This document shows positions 26,521 through 35,095 of a DNA stretch of 64,000 bases, piece by piece. The stretch comes from Alphaproteobacteria bacterium (GTDB lineage: Bacteria; Pseudomonadota; Alphaproteobacteria; Micavibrionales; UBA2020). Under the pieces are notes generated by a model, which was not told the DNA's origin, made no database searches, and saw nothing but the letters and a program-made list of their open reading frames with translations. The DNA is taken from the NCBI GenBank assembly GCA_016794125.1, contig JAEUKT010000003.1, positions 248,001 through 312,000 of the forward strand, read 5' to 3'. Each line of letters begins with the position of its first letter. Positions within the stretch are counted from its first letter, which is position 1. Made by a program: the position numbers and the translations under genes.

Positions 26521-26536
26521 ATACAGTAATCTGTAT
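26521..26536. repeat. Short inverted repeat upstream of the antiporter gene
   Basis: ATACAG-TAAT-CTGTAT, 66 bases before the antiporter ATG and in the only gap between it and the iminopeptidase. It could be an operator. A ribosome site (GAGAG) lies near 26588. No clear -35/-10 pair was fixed. Confidence 0.35.
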
Positions 26537-26601
26537 AAGCATGCAGGCGCTTTCCGCGCACGGCGGGCTGGTTATCGCACCGTTATAAGAGAGCACCCCC
26601 G

Positions 26602-28290
26602 ATGTCCGCATTGCACGACATACCCCTGATTTCAACAGTTGCTGTCGGTCTGTCATCGGCCTTCGTCTTTGGGCTGGTAGCATCTAAATTGCGCATTTCC
26701 CCCATCGTGGGGTATTTGCTGGCGGGCATTATGGTCGGCCCGCATACGCCCGGATTCCATGCAGACCTGAAAATTGCCGAACAGCTATCCGAAATCGGCG
26801 TTGTGCTTCTGATGTTCGGTGTGGGCCTGCATTTCTCGATCCAGGATTTCATGGAGGTGCGCAAGATCGCCCTTGCCGGCGCAATAGGCCGCATCATTAT
26901 CGGCACCGGGCTTGGCATTGGCCTTGCCTGGCTTTGGGGATGGTCGGCGCAATCGGGCGTTATTCTCGGCCTTGCGCTTTCCGTCGCATCGACCGTCGTC
27001 CTGCTGCGCGCGCTCGAAGAGCGCAACATGGTGCAGAGCATGGAGGGCAAGATCGCCATCGGATGGCTGATCGTCGAAGACCTCGTCATGATTTTGGCGA
27101 TGGTACTGATCCCCGCCCTCGCCGCCGCCGGAAAAACGGCAAATGCCGATTTCATGGCGACCGCCAAGGAGCTTGGCATCGCGATTGGCAAGGTATTGCT
27201 GTTTATCCTCATCATGTTCGTCGGCGGAAAACGTGTGCTGCCGTGGCTGCTGTCGGTCGTCAGCAAAACAGGATCGCGTGAATTGTTCACCCTCGCCGTT
27301 TTCGCCATGGCGATGGGCGTTGCATTCGGCGCACAAATCCTGTTTGGCGTGTCCTTTGCGCTCGGCGCATTTTTTGCCGGCATGATGATCCGTGAATCCG
27401 ACCTCAACCACGAAGTAGCCGACCATGCGCTGCCGTTTCAGGATGCCTTCGCCGTCCTTTTCTTTGTATCCGTCGGCATGATCTTTAACCCCAATATCCT
27501 GCTCGAACAACCGCTGAACGTGCTGGCCGTCATCGCGATTATTACCGTCGGTAAATCACTGATCAGCTTCATGATCGTGTCGTTCTTCGGCTACCCCCTG
27601 AAAACAAGCCTGATTGTTTCGGCAGGCCTTGCGCAGATAGGCGAATTTTCGTTCATCCTGATCGGCCTTGGCATGACGCTGGGCATGCTGCCAGATGCGG
27701 GCCGCGATATGATATTGGCGGGCGCGATGGTATCGATCGCCATCAACCCGGTTCTGTTCTATTTCGGCAAAAAGATTTATACGATTGTGGGCGCAACGCC
27801 GAAACTCAGCCGCATGTTCAACCTGCGCGACGACGACCTTGCCCACCTGCGCACCGATGAAAAACGCGCGCTGAAGGATCTGGTCATCTTGGTCGGTGTC
27901 GGCCGCGTGGGAAAATTCATCACCCAGCATATCCATGAACGCCACGTCGATCTGGTCATCATCGACCGCAACCGCGAAAAGGTCGAATACCTGCGCGGCA
28001 AGGGCTTCCATGCGATTTACGGCGATGCCATCAGCCCCGAAGTGCTGGCAGAAGCCGCCATACAGAAGGCGTTGGCGATTATCGTCACCGTCCCCGACCC
28101 ATTCGAGGCGCGAAACATCGTCGAAAGCGCGCGCGCGATCAAGCCGTATATCCGCGTCATCGTGAAAGCGCAGAACGAGGAAGAGATCGAATACTTCGCG
28201 CAGAAAAACGTGCGCCTGACGGTCAATTCGTCTCAGGAAGTCAGCCGCCGGATGCTGGAGCATCTCGACGGGCTGCAATCGCCGCAATAA
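26602..28290 (+). CDS. ybaL: YbaL-type CPA2 cation/proton antiporter with TrkA-N domain
   Basis: Inner-membrane monovalent cation:proton antiporter, 562 residues, close to E. coli YbaL (558). About 12 membrane helices cover residues 10-390, with RISPIVGYLLAGIMVGPHTPGF, LMFGVGLHFSIQD and FALGAFFAGMMIRES. The C-terminal part has a Rossmann TrkA-N/RCK domain (VGVGRVGKFITQHI near 430) ending in a conserved helix. NAD(H) or a related ligand would gate transport in this family. It converges with an ankyrin gene, one base apart. Confidence 0.92.
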   Translation: MSALHDIPLISTVAVGLSSAFVFGLVASKLRISPIVGYLLAGIMVGPHTPGFHADLKIAEQLSEIGVVLLMFGVGLHFSIQDFMEVRKIALAGAIGRIIIGTGLGIGLAWLWGWSAQSGVILGLALSVASTVVLLRALEERNMVQSMEGKIAIGWLIVEDLVMILAMVLIPALAAAGKTANADFMATAKELGIAIGKVLLFILIMFVGGKRVLPWLLSVVSKTGSRELFTLAVFAMAMGVAFGAQILFGVSFALGAFFAGMMIRESDLNHEVADHALPFQDAFAVLFFVSVGMIFNPNILLEQPLNVLAVIAIITVGKSLISFMIVSFFGYPLKTSLIVSAGLAQIGEFSFILIGLGMTLGMLPDAGRDMILAGAMVSIAINPVLFYFGKKIYTIVGATPKLSRMFNLRDDDLAHLRTDEKRALKDLVILVGVGRVGKFITQHIHERHVDLVIIDRNREKVEYLRGKGFHAIYGDAISPEVLAEAAIQKALAIIVTVPDPFEARNIVESARAIKPYIRVIVKAQNEEEIEYFAQKNVRLTVNSSQEVSRRMLEHLDGLQSPQ

Positions 28291-28291
28291 T

Positions 28292-28831
28292 TCAGGGTTT
28301 CAGCTTCGGCGGCACGCGCTTGCGCAGTTCGGCCTGACGTTTTGCCGTCAGCGCGATGCCTTCTTCGCGCTCGCGCTTCAGCCGCGCCTTTTCGATCCGC
28401 TGCTCGGTTTCCCTGGCCATCAGTTCCGCAAGGTCGGTGCGCCCTGCATCCTGCGCGATTTTCAGGGGGCTGCGGCCTTCGGCATCGGGCTGGTTCATAT
28501 CGGCACCCGCCGCCAGCAGCACTTTCGCACATTCCGTACGCCCGCCCTGCGCCGCCCAGCCGAGCGCGTTGCGGTCGGTCATGCCCTTGGCGTTCACGGC
28601 AGCACCGCGTTCGATCAGGTATGCGCACATTTCCGCATGCCCCATCCACGCCGCCCAGGTCAGCGCGTTATCGCGCATGTTGTCGCGCTCATCGATGATA
28701 TTCGCACCGAACTGGTCGAGGTATTTATCGACCGTCGCGCGGTCGTTCATTTTTCCCGCATTGCAGAAGGCATAAATGTCTTCCGTTGTCGGAACAGGCG
28801 GTGGATTGAATTTTTTTGAGAGAGCAGCCAT
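28292..28831 (-). CDS. Small ankyrin-repeat protein
   Basis: 179 residues, no signal peptide. About three ankyrin units cover residues 45-145 (DNALTWAAWMGHAEMCAYLIERGA, DRNALGWAAQGGRTECAKVLLAAGA), followed by a basic Arg/Lys-rich helix to the end. It faces the antiporter gene and lies just downstream of tRNA-Val on the same strand. It is the second ankyrin protein of the accessory block. Confidence 0.85.
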   Translation of the reverse strand: MAALSKKFNPPPVPTTEDIYAFCNAGKMNDRATVDKYLDQFGANIIDERDNMRDNALTWAAWMGHAEMCAYLIERGAAVNAKGMTDRNALGWAAQGGRTECAKVLLAAGADMNQPDAEGRSPLKIAQDAGRTDLAELMARETEQRIEKARLKREREEGIALTAKRQAELRKRVPPKLKP

Positions 28832-28895
28832 GAGATTAGACTATCAAATGGCTCAACCGGCTGCCAAGGCAGTCGAAGTAGATATGGAAGGCGGG

Positions 28896-28970
28896 TGGTG
28901 GGTGCTGAGAGGATTGAACTCCCGACATTCTCGGTGTAAACGAGACGCTCTACCGCTGAGCTAAGCACCC
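28896..28970 (-). tRNA. tRNA-Val (anticodon TAC)
   Basis: The complement gives a 75-nt cloverleaf with encoded CCA: acceptor GGGTGCT/AGCACCC, D-arm AGCTCAGCGGTAGAG, anticodon loop TTTACAC between CTCG/CGAG pairs, and T-arm GGAGTTCAATCC. Its 3' end faces the accessory block. In many alphaproteobacteria a tRNA-Val sits between hup and nuoA. Confidence 0.96.
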
Positions 28971-28983
28971 TTCCCCTTTGTCA

Positions 28984-29029
28984 GGGACGAAATATTGATA
29001 ATCCATATGGAATATCAAGTCAACGTCCC
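28984..29029 (-). repeat. Nested hairpin between hup and tRNA-Val
   Basis: The outer stem GGGACG/CGTCCC encloses an inner stem (TTGATAATCC/GGAATATCAA with one A-A mismatch) around ATAT. It lies just after the hup stop on the minus strand. There is no T-run, so 3'-end protection or processing is as likely as termination. Confidence 0.5.
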
Positions 29030-29039
29030 GTTTGCTGTC

Positions 29040-29318
29040 TTACTTGTTAACAGCTTCTTTCAGCTCTTTACCGGGCGTGAATTTCACGCGGTTCGAAGCT
29101 TCGATCTTGATGTTTTCGCCGGTGCGGGGGTTGCGGCCGGTGGTGGCTTCGCGGCGGGCGACCTTGAAGGTGCCAAAGCCGGCAAAGCGGGCTTCGCCGC
29201 CCTTTTGCAGCTCGGTTTCGATGCCTTCGAAAGCGAGGTCGATAATTTCGGTGATCAGGGATTTGGACAGCTCGGATTTGTTCTGAGCGATGAAATCCAC
29301 GAGTTCGTTCTTGTTCAC
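29040..29318 (-). CDS. hup: DNA-binding protein HU
   Basis: Histone-like dimeric DNA-bending protein, 92 residues. The GTG at 29318 is the start because AGAGGT lies six bases upstream and it gives the standard HU N terminus (MNKNELVDFIA). The family signature GFGTFKVARREATTGRNPRTGE is present, with the beta-arm proline. Upstream is lon on the same strand, the usual lon-hup pairing. Confidence 0.97.
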   Translation of the reverse strand: MNKNELVDFIAQNKSELSKSLITEIIDLAFEGIETELQKGGEARFAGFGTFKVARREATTGRNPRTGENIKIEASNRVKFTPGKELKEAVNK

Positions 29319-29382
29319 GGTGATACCTCTTTGCAAGTTTAAACCGGATGGAGCGATTTGAAGAAAACAGCCCCATCAATGG

Positions 29383-29420
29383 ACGAAGCGGCTACCTCTA
29401 TTCTGACGCAGCCGCTTCGT
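29383..29420 (-). terminator. Hairpin after lon, weak terminator
   Basis: A perfect 11-bp stem (ACGAAGCGGCT/AGCCGCTTCGT) with a 16-base loop lies 36 bases after the lon stop. On the minus strand a TTTTCTTC run follows only about 15 bases later, so termination may be partial, with read-through into hup. Confidence 0.5.
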
Positions 29421-29456
29421 TTGATATGTGCAGTTTGCTAGGATTCAGGCCGGATT

Positions 29457-31859
29457 TCAATGGTGGATCAGGTCTTTTTCCTTGCCGTCAGCGGCCCTTG
29501 CCGTAACGCTGGGCTTGTCCTCCACCGGCTCCGGCATCGACACAAGAGCATGCGCCAGCACCTCGGTGATTGCGGTCACGGGAACGATTTCAAGTCCTTT
29601 CTTAACATTATCCGGTATCTCCGCCAAATCCTTGACGTTTTCTTTCGGGATCAACACCTTGGTAATACCACCGCGGAGCGCCGCGAGCAGCTTTTCCTTG
29701 AGGCCGCCGATGGGCATAACCTGCCCCACCAGATCTACCTCGCCCGTCATCGCGACGTTCTTGCGAACCGCAATACCGGTCAGGCAGGACACGATAGAAG
29801 TTACCATAGCAATACCGGCAGACGGGCCGTCCTTGGGCGTAGCGCCCTCCGGCACGTGCACGTGGACCCCCAGCGATTCGAGCACGTCGGCCTTGATGCC
29901 GAGCGACGAAGCACGGGATTTGACCAGCATCTCGGCCACCTGGATCGACTCCTTCATCACCTCGCCCAGCTTGCCGGTCATGCTGACCTTGCCTTTGCCG
30001 TTCGGGAAAGTGACGGATTCAATCGACAGCAGCTCGCCGCCGACTTCGGTCCAGGCAAGACCCGTGACGCAGCCGATACGGTCGTTTTCGTCCGCCATGC
30101 CATAACGGTAGCGTGGCACGCCGGCGTATTTTTCGAGGTTCTTGGGCGTGACATTGATCTCGGTCTTCTTGCCCATCATAATTTCCTTGATGGCCTTGCG
30201 GGCAAGGTTCGACAGTTCACGCTCGAGGTTACGCACGCCGGCTTCACGCGTGTAAAGGCGTATCAGCTGGCGCATCGCGGGATCTGTAATGCTGAATTCG
30301 TTCTTCTTCAGCCCGTTCGCCTCTTTCTGTTTTTCCAGCAGGTGACGTTTCGCGATTTCGACCTTTTCGTCTTCGGTGTAGCCGGAAACGCGGATGATCT
30401 CCATCCGGTCGAGCAGCGGACGCGGCAGGTCCAGCGTGTTGGCCGTGCAAATGAACATCACATCCGAAAGATCGTAATCGATCTCCATGTAGTGGTCGTT
30501 GAACGTGCTGTTCTGCGCGGGGTCAAGCACCTCCAGCAGCGCTGCCGCAGGGTCGCCGCGCCAGTCATGCGCCAGCTTGTCGATCTCGTCGAGCAGGAAA
30601 AGCGGGTTCGACGATTTCGCTTTTTTCATGCCTTGGATAATGCGGCCTGGCATGGATCCGATATAGGTGCGGCGGTGACCGCGGATTTCCGATTCATCAC
30701 GCACACCGCCCAGCGACATGCGGACGAAGTTGCGGTTAGTCGCCTGCGCGATCGATTTGCCAAGCGATGTTTTACCAACGCCGGGCGGGCCGACGAGGCA
30801 CAGGATCGGCCCCTTCACCTTGTTCGCGCGGTGCTGCACGGCGAGGTATTCAAGGATGCGTTCCTTCACTTTCTCGAGACCGTAATGATCTTTGTCGAGA
30901 ACGGATTCAGCGAATTTCAGGTCCTTCAGAACCTTGCTGCGCTTGTTCCACGGAATATTCAGCATCCAGTCGAGGTAGTTGCGCACGACGGTCGCTTCGG
31001 CAGACATCGGGCTCATCTGGCGCAGCTTTTTCAGCTCCGAATTCGCCTTGGTCTTCGCCTCTTTCGTCATACGCGCTTTTTTGATTTTTTCTTCCAGTTC
31101 GGTCAGCTCGTCGACGCCGTCTTCGCCTTCGTTGAGTTCCTTCTGGATCGCCTTCATTTGTTCGTTGAGGTAATATTCGCGCTGCGTCTTTTCCATCTGG
31201 CGCTTGACGCGGCCGCGGATGCGCTTTTCGACTTCAAGCACCGAAATCTCGCCTTCCATGAAGGAGAAGATTTGCTCGAGCCGTTCGGCAACGCCCGTCA
31301 GCTCCAGCAGCTTTTGACGGTCTGCAATTTTCAGCGACAGATGCGATGCGACGGTATCCGCGAGCTTGTTCGCGTTGTCGATCTGGCCGATGGAGGTAAT
31401 GATCTCCGGCGGGATTTTCTTGTTCAGTTTCACGTACTGGTCGAATTGCGACACGCAGGCGCGCATCAAGCCGTCGATCGCCTCGCCGGAGACAGCGCGC
31501 TCCTCGATGATTTCGGCATGCGCCTCGAAATATTCGGGCTTGTCGGTGTATTTCAGGACCTTCACTCGTTTAGTGCCTTCGACCAGCACTTTCACGGTGC
31601 CATCGGGCAGTTTCAGCAGCTGTAAAACGGTGCCAAGCGTGCCGATAGAATAAAGGTCGCCTGCCCCCGGATCGTCCTGCTGGGCTGATTTCTGGGTCAC
31701 AAGCAGCACCTGCTTGTTATCGGACATGGCGCTTTCCAGCGCCTTAACTGACTTTTCACGGCCCACGAACAGGGGCACGATCATATGAGGGAATACGACA
31801 ATATCGCGGAGGGGTAGGACGGGATGTTTCGGGCCGGCGCCGGGAGTAGTTTCGTTCAT
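29457..31859 (-). CDS. lon: ATP-dependent protease Lon
   Basis: Cytosolic hexameric AAA+ serine protease that degrades misfolded and regulatory proteins. 800 residues: an N-terminal substrate domain (1-300 with LPLRDIVVFPHMIVPLFVGR), an AAA+ module (GPPGVGKTSLGKS near 355, FLLDEIDKL Walker B) and a C-terminal Ser-Lys protease (PKDGPSAGIAM with catalytic Ser near 680, and GLKEKLLAALR lysine). The ribosome site is AAGGA, seven bases before ATG. A heat-shock-like promoter is proposed at 31984-32011. All key residues are present. Confidence 0.98.
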   Translation of the reverse strand: MNETTPGAGPKHPVLPLRDIVVFPHMIVPLFVGREKSVKALESAMSDNKQVLLVTQKSAQQDDPGAGDLYSIGTLGTVLQLLKLPDGTVKVLVEGTKRVKVLKYTDKPEYFEAHAEIIEERAVSGEAIDGLMRACVSQFDQYVKLNKKIPPEIITSIGQIDNANKLADTVASHLSLKIADRQKLLELTGVAERLEQIFSFMEGEISVLEVEKRIRGRVKRQMEKTQREYYLNEQMKAIQKELNEGEDGVDELTELEEKIKKARMTKEAKTKANSELKKLRQMSPMSAEATVVRNYLDWMLNIPWNKRSKVLKDLKFAESVLDKDHYGLEKVKERILEYLAVQHRANKVKGPILCLVGPPGVGKTSLGKSIAQATNRNFVRMSLGGVRDESEIRGHRRTYIGSMPGRIIQGMKKAKSSNPLFLLDEIDKLAHDWRGDPAAALLEVLDPAQNSTFNDHYMEIDYDLSDVMFICTANTLDLPRPLLDRMEIIRVSGYTEDEKVEIAKRHLLEKQKEANGLKKNEFSITDPAMRQLIRLYTREAGVRNLERELSNLARKAIKEIMMGKKTEINVTPKNLEKYAGVPRYRYGMADENDRIGCVTGLAWTEVGGELLSIESVTFPNGKGKVSMTGKLGEVMKESIQVAEMLVKSRASSLGIKADVLESLGVHVHVPEGATPKDGPSAGIAMVTSIVSCLTGIAVRKNVAMTGEVDLVGQVMPIGGLKEKLLAALRGGITKVLIPKENVKDLAEIPDNVKKGLEIVPVTAITEVLAHALVSMPEPVEDKPSVTARAADGKEKDLIHH

Positions 31860-31983
31860 TTTTTTTCCTTTTTTACACTCTCTTCCCGGATTATGCCCTT
31901 AATTGGTTTATTTTTGGCAAAATTCGGTCGTTTTTTGGCTTTTTCGGGCTGTTTATTCGCCTGTTGGTGCCTCATAACAGGTG

Positions 31984-32011
31984 AAATAGATGGTTGTTAA
32001 CTTTTGGCAAG
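31984..32011 (-). promoter_or_regulatory. Candidate heat-shock (sigma-32) promoter of lon
   Basis: The minus strand reads CTTG, 17 bases, TCTATTT. This fits the alphaproteobacterial RpoH pattern CTTG-N17/18-CYTATNT with one mismatch. It lies about 125 bases upstream of lon, a known heat-shock gene. The rest of the 31860-32104 gap is AT-rich, with two TTGTTAAC-like words and no gene. Confidence 0.45.
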
Positions 32012-32104
32012 CTTTTAACAGGCTTGTTACAAAAGTAAATTTTTAGCTGACATGGCCTTGTTAACAATTCAAAAGCGCGATATCGAGCCGGCTCTTGAGC
32101 GGAC

Positions 32105-32767
32105 TTACTTGGCGGGGGTGCCTAAAGTTCCGCTTTTGAGGCTATCGGATGCCTTTTGGTGGGCAATTTCGAGGGTTTTTTGCACTTCGACGCAATCGGT
32201 ACCCGCATAACCGCCTGCTTTGCCTGTCTGCACGACCATTTGCTCGGCTGCGGCCTTCTGGACAGCCTGAATATAGCTGTAATGGCTGTCCATCAGGGGA
32301 TGCTGGATATAGGTAACCTTGCCGGCATCAAGGCGGTGCTTTTTCCACATTTCTTCCTGTTCGTCGGATTTGACCTTCTGGAAGGCCTTAAACGACTGCA
32401 CATAGGCGGCATTGTTGTTATCCGGGAACTTTTCGTTGTTGAGGCAATACATCAGGCGTCCGCCAAGTTCATAGATATCCATGATGGGGCGCATGCTGGC
32501 AAAGAACTGTTTATCGAGCGCCTGCTGCTCGGATTTCTGCTCCGGCGTCAGGGTTTCAAAAACCGCGACATAGGCATCTTCGCCTTCGAGCGTTTTCTGA
32601 TCGACTTCGATGCGCATGGGCGGAGCTGACGGCGCAGCTGCTTGCGCAGGGGTTGGCGATGCCTGTTGCACGGGTGATGCGCCCTGCCCTGCTTCACCGC
32701 CCTGGGCTGCCGCTGGCGTAGTAACGGCGAGGAGAAGCAAAGCGGCAAGGACGGCTGGAAAAGACAT
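32105..32767 (-). CDS. Exported protein of unknown function
   Basis: 220 residues with a Sec signal peptide (hydrophobic to about residue 18, then AAAQ, likely cut after residue 22) and an Ala/Pro/Gln-rich stretch before a helical mature domain. Two cysteines (in MYCLNNEK and TDCVEVQ) could form a disulfide in the periplasm. No family was recognised. The ribosome site GGAG is eight bases before the ATG. It fills the position between clpP and lon where clpX is usually found, but has no resemblance to ClpX. Strong terminator upstream, so probably its own unit. Confidence 0.7.
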   Translation of the reverse strand: MSFPAVLAALLLLAVTTPAAAQGGEAGQGASPVQQASPTPAQAAAPSAPPMRIEVDQKTLEGEDAYVAVFETLTPEQKSEQQALDKQFFASMRPIMDIYELGGRLMYCLNNEKFPDNNNAAYVQSFKAFQKVKSDEQEEMWKKHRLDAGKVTYIQHPLMDSHYSYIQAVQKAAAEQMVVQTGKAGGYAGTDCVEVQKTLEIAHQKASDSLKSGTLGTPAK

Positions 32768-32783
32768 GGATCATGCTCCGGTT

Positions 32784-32820
32784 TGAAAAATAAAAGGGGG
32801 CGCCCAGAAAAGGCGCCCCC
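32784..32820 (-). terminator. Strong rho-independent terminator of clpP
   Basis: A perfect 9-bp GC stem (GGGGGCGCC/GGCGCCCCC) with loop CAGAAAA, followed on the minus strand by TTTTATTTTT. It lies 46 bases after the clpP stop. Confidence 0.92.
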
Positions 32821-32866
32821 GAATATGTCGTATCATGGCCCGTCGGTTAAAGCGGGCCGGTATTTA

Positions 32867-33502
32867 TTAAGCGGTTTTTTTCTCGTCGGTCGCGAAGGGC
32901 TGCTTTTCGACGATATGGTCGATCAGACCGAACGCTTTCGCTTCTTCGGGCGACATGAAGCGGTCGCGCTCCAGCGCTTCCTCGATCTGGTTGATCTTCT
33001 TGCCGGTGTGTTTGACGTAGATTTCGTTGAGGCGCTTGCGCAGGCTCAGGATTTCTTTTGCATGGATCTCGATATCGGTCGCCTGGCCCTGTGCGCCGCC
33101 GGAGGGCTGGTGCACCATGATGCGGGAATTGGGCAGCGAGTAACGCTTGCCGGCCGCGCCCGCGCAGAGCAGCAGAGAGCCCATGGAGCAAGCCTGGCCG
33201 AGGCAGACGGTCGCCACTTGCGGCTTGATGTACTGCATCGTGTCGTACATCGCGAGACCGGAGGTGACGATACCACCCGGCGAGTTGATGTAGAGGAAGA
33301 TGTCTTTTTTCGGGTTTTCCGATTCAAGGAACAGCAGCTGCGCGCAGATCAGCGTCGAGACATGGTCGTTCACGGGGCCGGAGATGAAGATGATGCGCTC
33401 TTTCAGCAGGCGCGAATAGATGTCGTAGGAACGTTCGCCGCGCGCGGTCTGTTCGATGACCATCGGCACCAGCGTGCTCATTTGTTCAGGAATGTAAGTC
33501 AT
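32867..33502 (-). CDS. clpP: ATP-dependent Clp protease proteolytic subunit
   Basis: Canonical ClpP of 211 residues, the tetradecameric peptidase that works with ClpX or ClpA. The start at 33502 (MTYIPEQMS) has an AAGGGGG site; the frame is open upstream but not conserved. The catalytic triad is visible: Ser106 in ACSMGS, His131 in MVHQPSGG, Asp180 in LERDRFMS. The handle helix region IYVKHTGKK is normal. It has its own terminator, and the preceding terminator of the large paralogue implies separate transcription. Confidence 0.97.
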   Translation of the reverse strand: MTYIPEQMSTLVPMVIEQTARGERSYDIYSRLLKERIIFISGPVNDHVSTLICAQLLFLESENPKKDIFLYINSPGGIVTSGLAMYDTMQYIKPQVATVCLGQACSMGSLLLCAGAAGKRYSLPNSRIMVHQPSGGAQGQATDIEIHAKEILSLRKRLNEIYVKHTGKKINQIEEALERDRFMSPEEAKAFGLIDHIVEKQPFATDEKKTA

Positions 33503-33550
33503 TAGCGGTAGCCCCCTTGCTGTTTTTTTTATATATAGCCCACCCGGGGC

Positions 33551-33588
33551 AAATAAAAAGAGACGACCGGCGGTGAAACCGGTCGTCT
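33551..33588 (-). terminator. Rho-independent terminator of the large ClpP paralogue
   Basis: Perfect 10-bp stem AGACGACCGG/CCGGTCGTCT with an 8-base loop, followed on the minus strand by CTTTTTATTT. A second stem without T-run (AACGCCC/GGGCGTT, 33619-33638) lies between it and the stop at 33644. Confidence 0.9.
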
Positions 33589-33643
33589 CAATCATAGCAA
33601 GGTTATTTACTCAACTCAAACGCCCTTTTCGGGGCGTTCCCTA

Positions 33644-34942
33644 TTACAGGGTCGGCGTCGCCTTGGTCTTTGCGGGCTTCGCTTTTTGGTCGTCGTTGGA
33701 AGCCGTCTTGGCCGTTGCCGCCTGCTTGGCGTCGTATTCGGCTTTGCGCGAGGGCGTCCAGTATTCTTCGAACTTCGACAGAGCAACGACCAGCTCGGGG
33801 CGGATTGCCGCGCCGTCTGCGGTGTTGATCACGGCGCGAATGCCTTCCGCGGTTTTCGGAATTTGCGCTTCGCGGCGGTCGTCTTTTTCAGAACGGTGCG
33901 AGAATTCTTCGTGGATGGTTTTCTTCGCGGTACCCACGATGATTTCCTGAATCACGCCCATATCGAGTGCGTTCTGTGCGGTCAGCCAGGTGTCGCGCTC
34001 CAGGACGATATCCCAGAATGCGTGTTTCAGGCCGGTGTGGCGGACGTAGATGTCCGTCAGCTGTTCGCGCAGGCGGCTAGTGAAATCGGTGCCGATCACG
34101 AGATCCGTTTGCTGGGTCGAACGCTCGTTGCCCGACAGCGGCTGGTGGATCATGTAGTAGGAGTTGCGGGTCATCATGCGCTCGTCGCCTGCGACCAGCA
34201 GGATGGAGCCCATGGATGCCTGCATGCCCATGCCGATCGTGCGGATGGGAGCGGGAATGGAACGCATGGTGTCATAGATCGACAGACCAGCGAGAACCGA
34301 ACCGCCCGGCGAGTTCACATAGACTTTGATCGGCTTTTTCTTGCCGTCTTCGCCAGCGTGATCTTCGGGGTTTTCGCCGACGCCCGATGCGAGGTACAGG
34401 AGCGATGCGTTGGCGATCGATGCCATCGTGTCGTCAACCTGGCCTTCCAGCAGGACGATGCGCTTTTTCATGAGCAGGGAGTACAGATCGTAACCGCGCT
34501 CGCGGCCGTTTTCCAGTTCGGTAACGGTCGGGACCATACGGCCGACGGGGCCTTCAGCCGATGCCACGAACTTGTTCAGGGCAGCAAGGCCCGGAGCGTC
34601 CATGATGTCTTCCAGTTTCGCGCCGGTTTTGCCAGCGGTTTCCAGCAGGCCCAGATAGCGCTGGGTTTCAGCCTGGATGTTTTTCATGCTCGCCTGGCCT
34701 TCAGGCGACTGGAAAGACGCGATAGCGCCTTTTGCTTCAGCCGCGTCCATGCCGGTCGCTTGCATCAGGGCGAAATAGCGCGCCGCATCTGCGCTCATGT
34801 ATTGGAGGTCGCCAGCGTTCGATTTCAGCTCGGGCGCCTTCACCGTGTCATTCAGCGAAACTTCCGCGCCTTTGCCAAGCTTGTTGGCAGAGGTTTCGTA
34901 GGAAGGAGATTTCGCGGTGTCGTTAAAATCGTAAGAAGCCAT
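33644..34942 (-). CDS. Enlarged ClpP-family protease with long N- and C-terminal extensions
   Basis: 432 residues, twice a normal ClpP. The protease fold spans about 136-335 and keeps a complete triad: Ser243 in QASMGS, His266 in MIHQPLSG, Asp317 in LERDTWL. Canonical helix and oxyanion elements (NSPGGSVLAGLSIYDTM) are present. Unlike ClpP it has about 135 extra N-terminal residues (mostly polar helices), a charged insert at about 188-203, and about 97 extra C-terminal residues ending in a Lys/Ala/Thr-rich tail. It is transcribed with tig and clpP orientation but has its own terminator. It is probably active; whether it stacks with canonical ClpP or binds a different unfoldase is unknown. Confidence 0.88.
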   Translation of the reverse strand: MASYDFNDTAKSPSYETSANKLGKGAEVSLNDTVKAPELKSNAGDLQYMSADAARYFALMQATGMDAAEAKGAIASFQSPEGQASMKNIQAETQRYLGLLETAGKTGAKLEDIMDAPGLAALNKFVASAEGPVGRMVPTVTELENGRERGYDLYSLLMKKRIVLLEGQVDDTMASIANASLLYLASGVGENPEDHAGEDGKKKPIKVYVNSPGGSVLAGLSIYDTMRSIPAPIRTIGMGMQASMGSILLVAGDERMMTRNSYYMIHQPLSGNERSTQQTDLVIGTDFTSRLREQLTDIYVRHTGLKHAFWDIVLERDTWLTAQNALDMGVIQEIIVGTAKKTIHEEFSHRSEKDDRREAQIPKTAEGIRAVINTADGAAIRPELVVALSKFEEYWTPSRKAEYDAKQAATAKTASNDDQKAKPAKTKATPTL

Positions 34943-35095
34943 TTTGGAGTGCCTTTCCTTGCTATGCGTAAATCGTTTTTTATTTCGTTGTTTTCACCGT
35001 CCGGGCCGATTCTTATTTTTTCCCGGTTTCTTTTGTAGCTTTCTTATCGTTCCAGCCCCTCGCAGAGTTACTTTATTCCACGAGAAAACTGAGTT

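Noticed and set aside
15738-28970. Possible mobile island with att repeats at the two tRNAs
   Set aside because: No integrase, transposase or duplicated tRNA end was seen; kept only as a layout observation.
28986-29020. Palindrome near CATATG as a regulator site of hup
   Set aside because: It lies downstream of hup in the direction of transcription, so it is listed as a hairpin instead.
29460-31625. 721-codon plus-strand frame over lon
   Set aside because: Antisense of a fully conserved lon; the protein is Arg/His/Val-rich noise.
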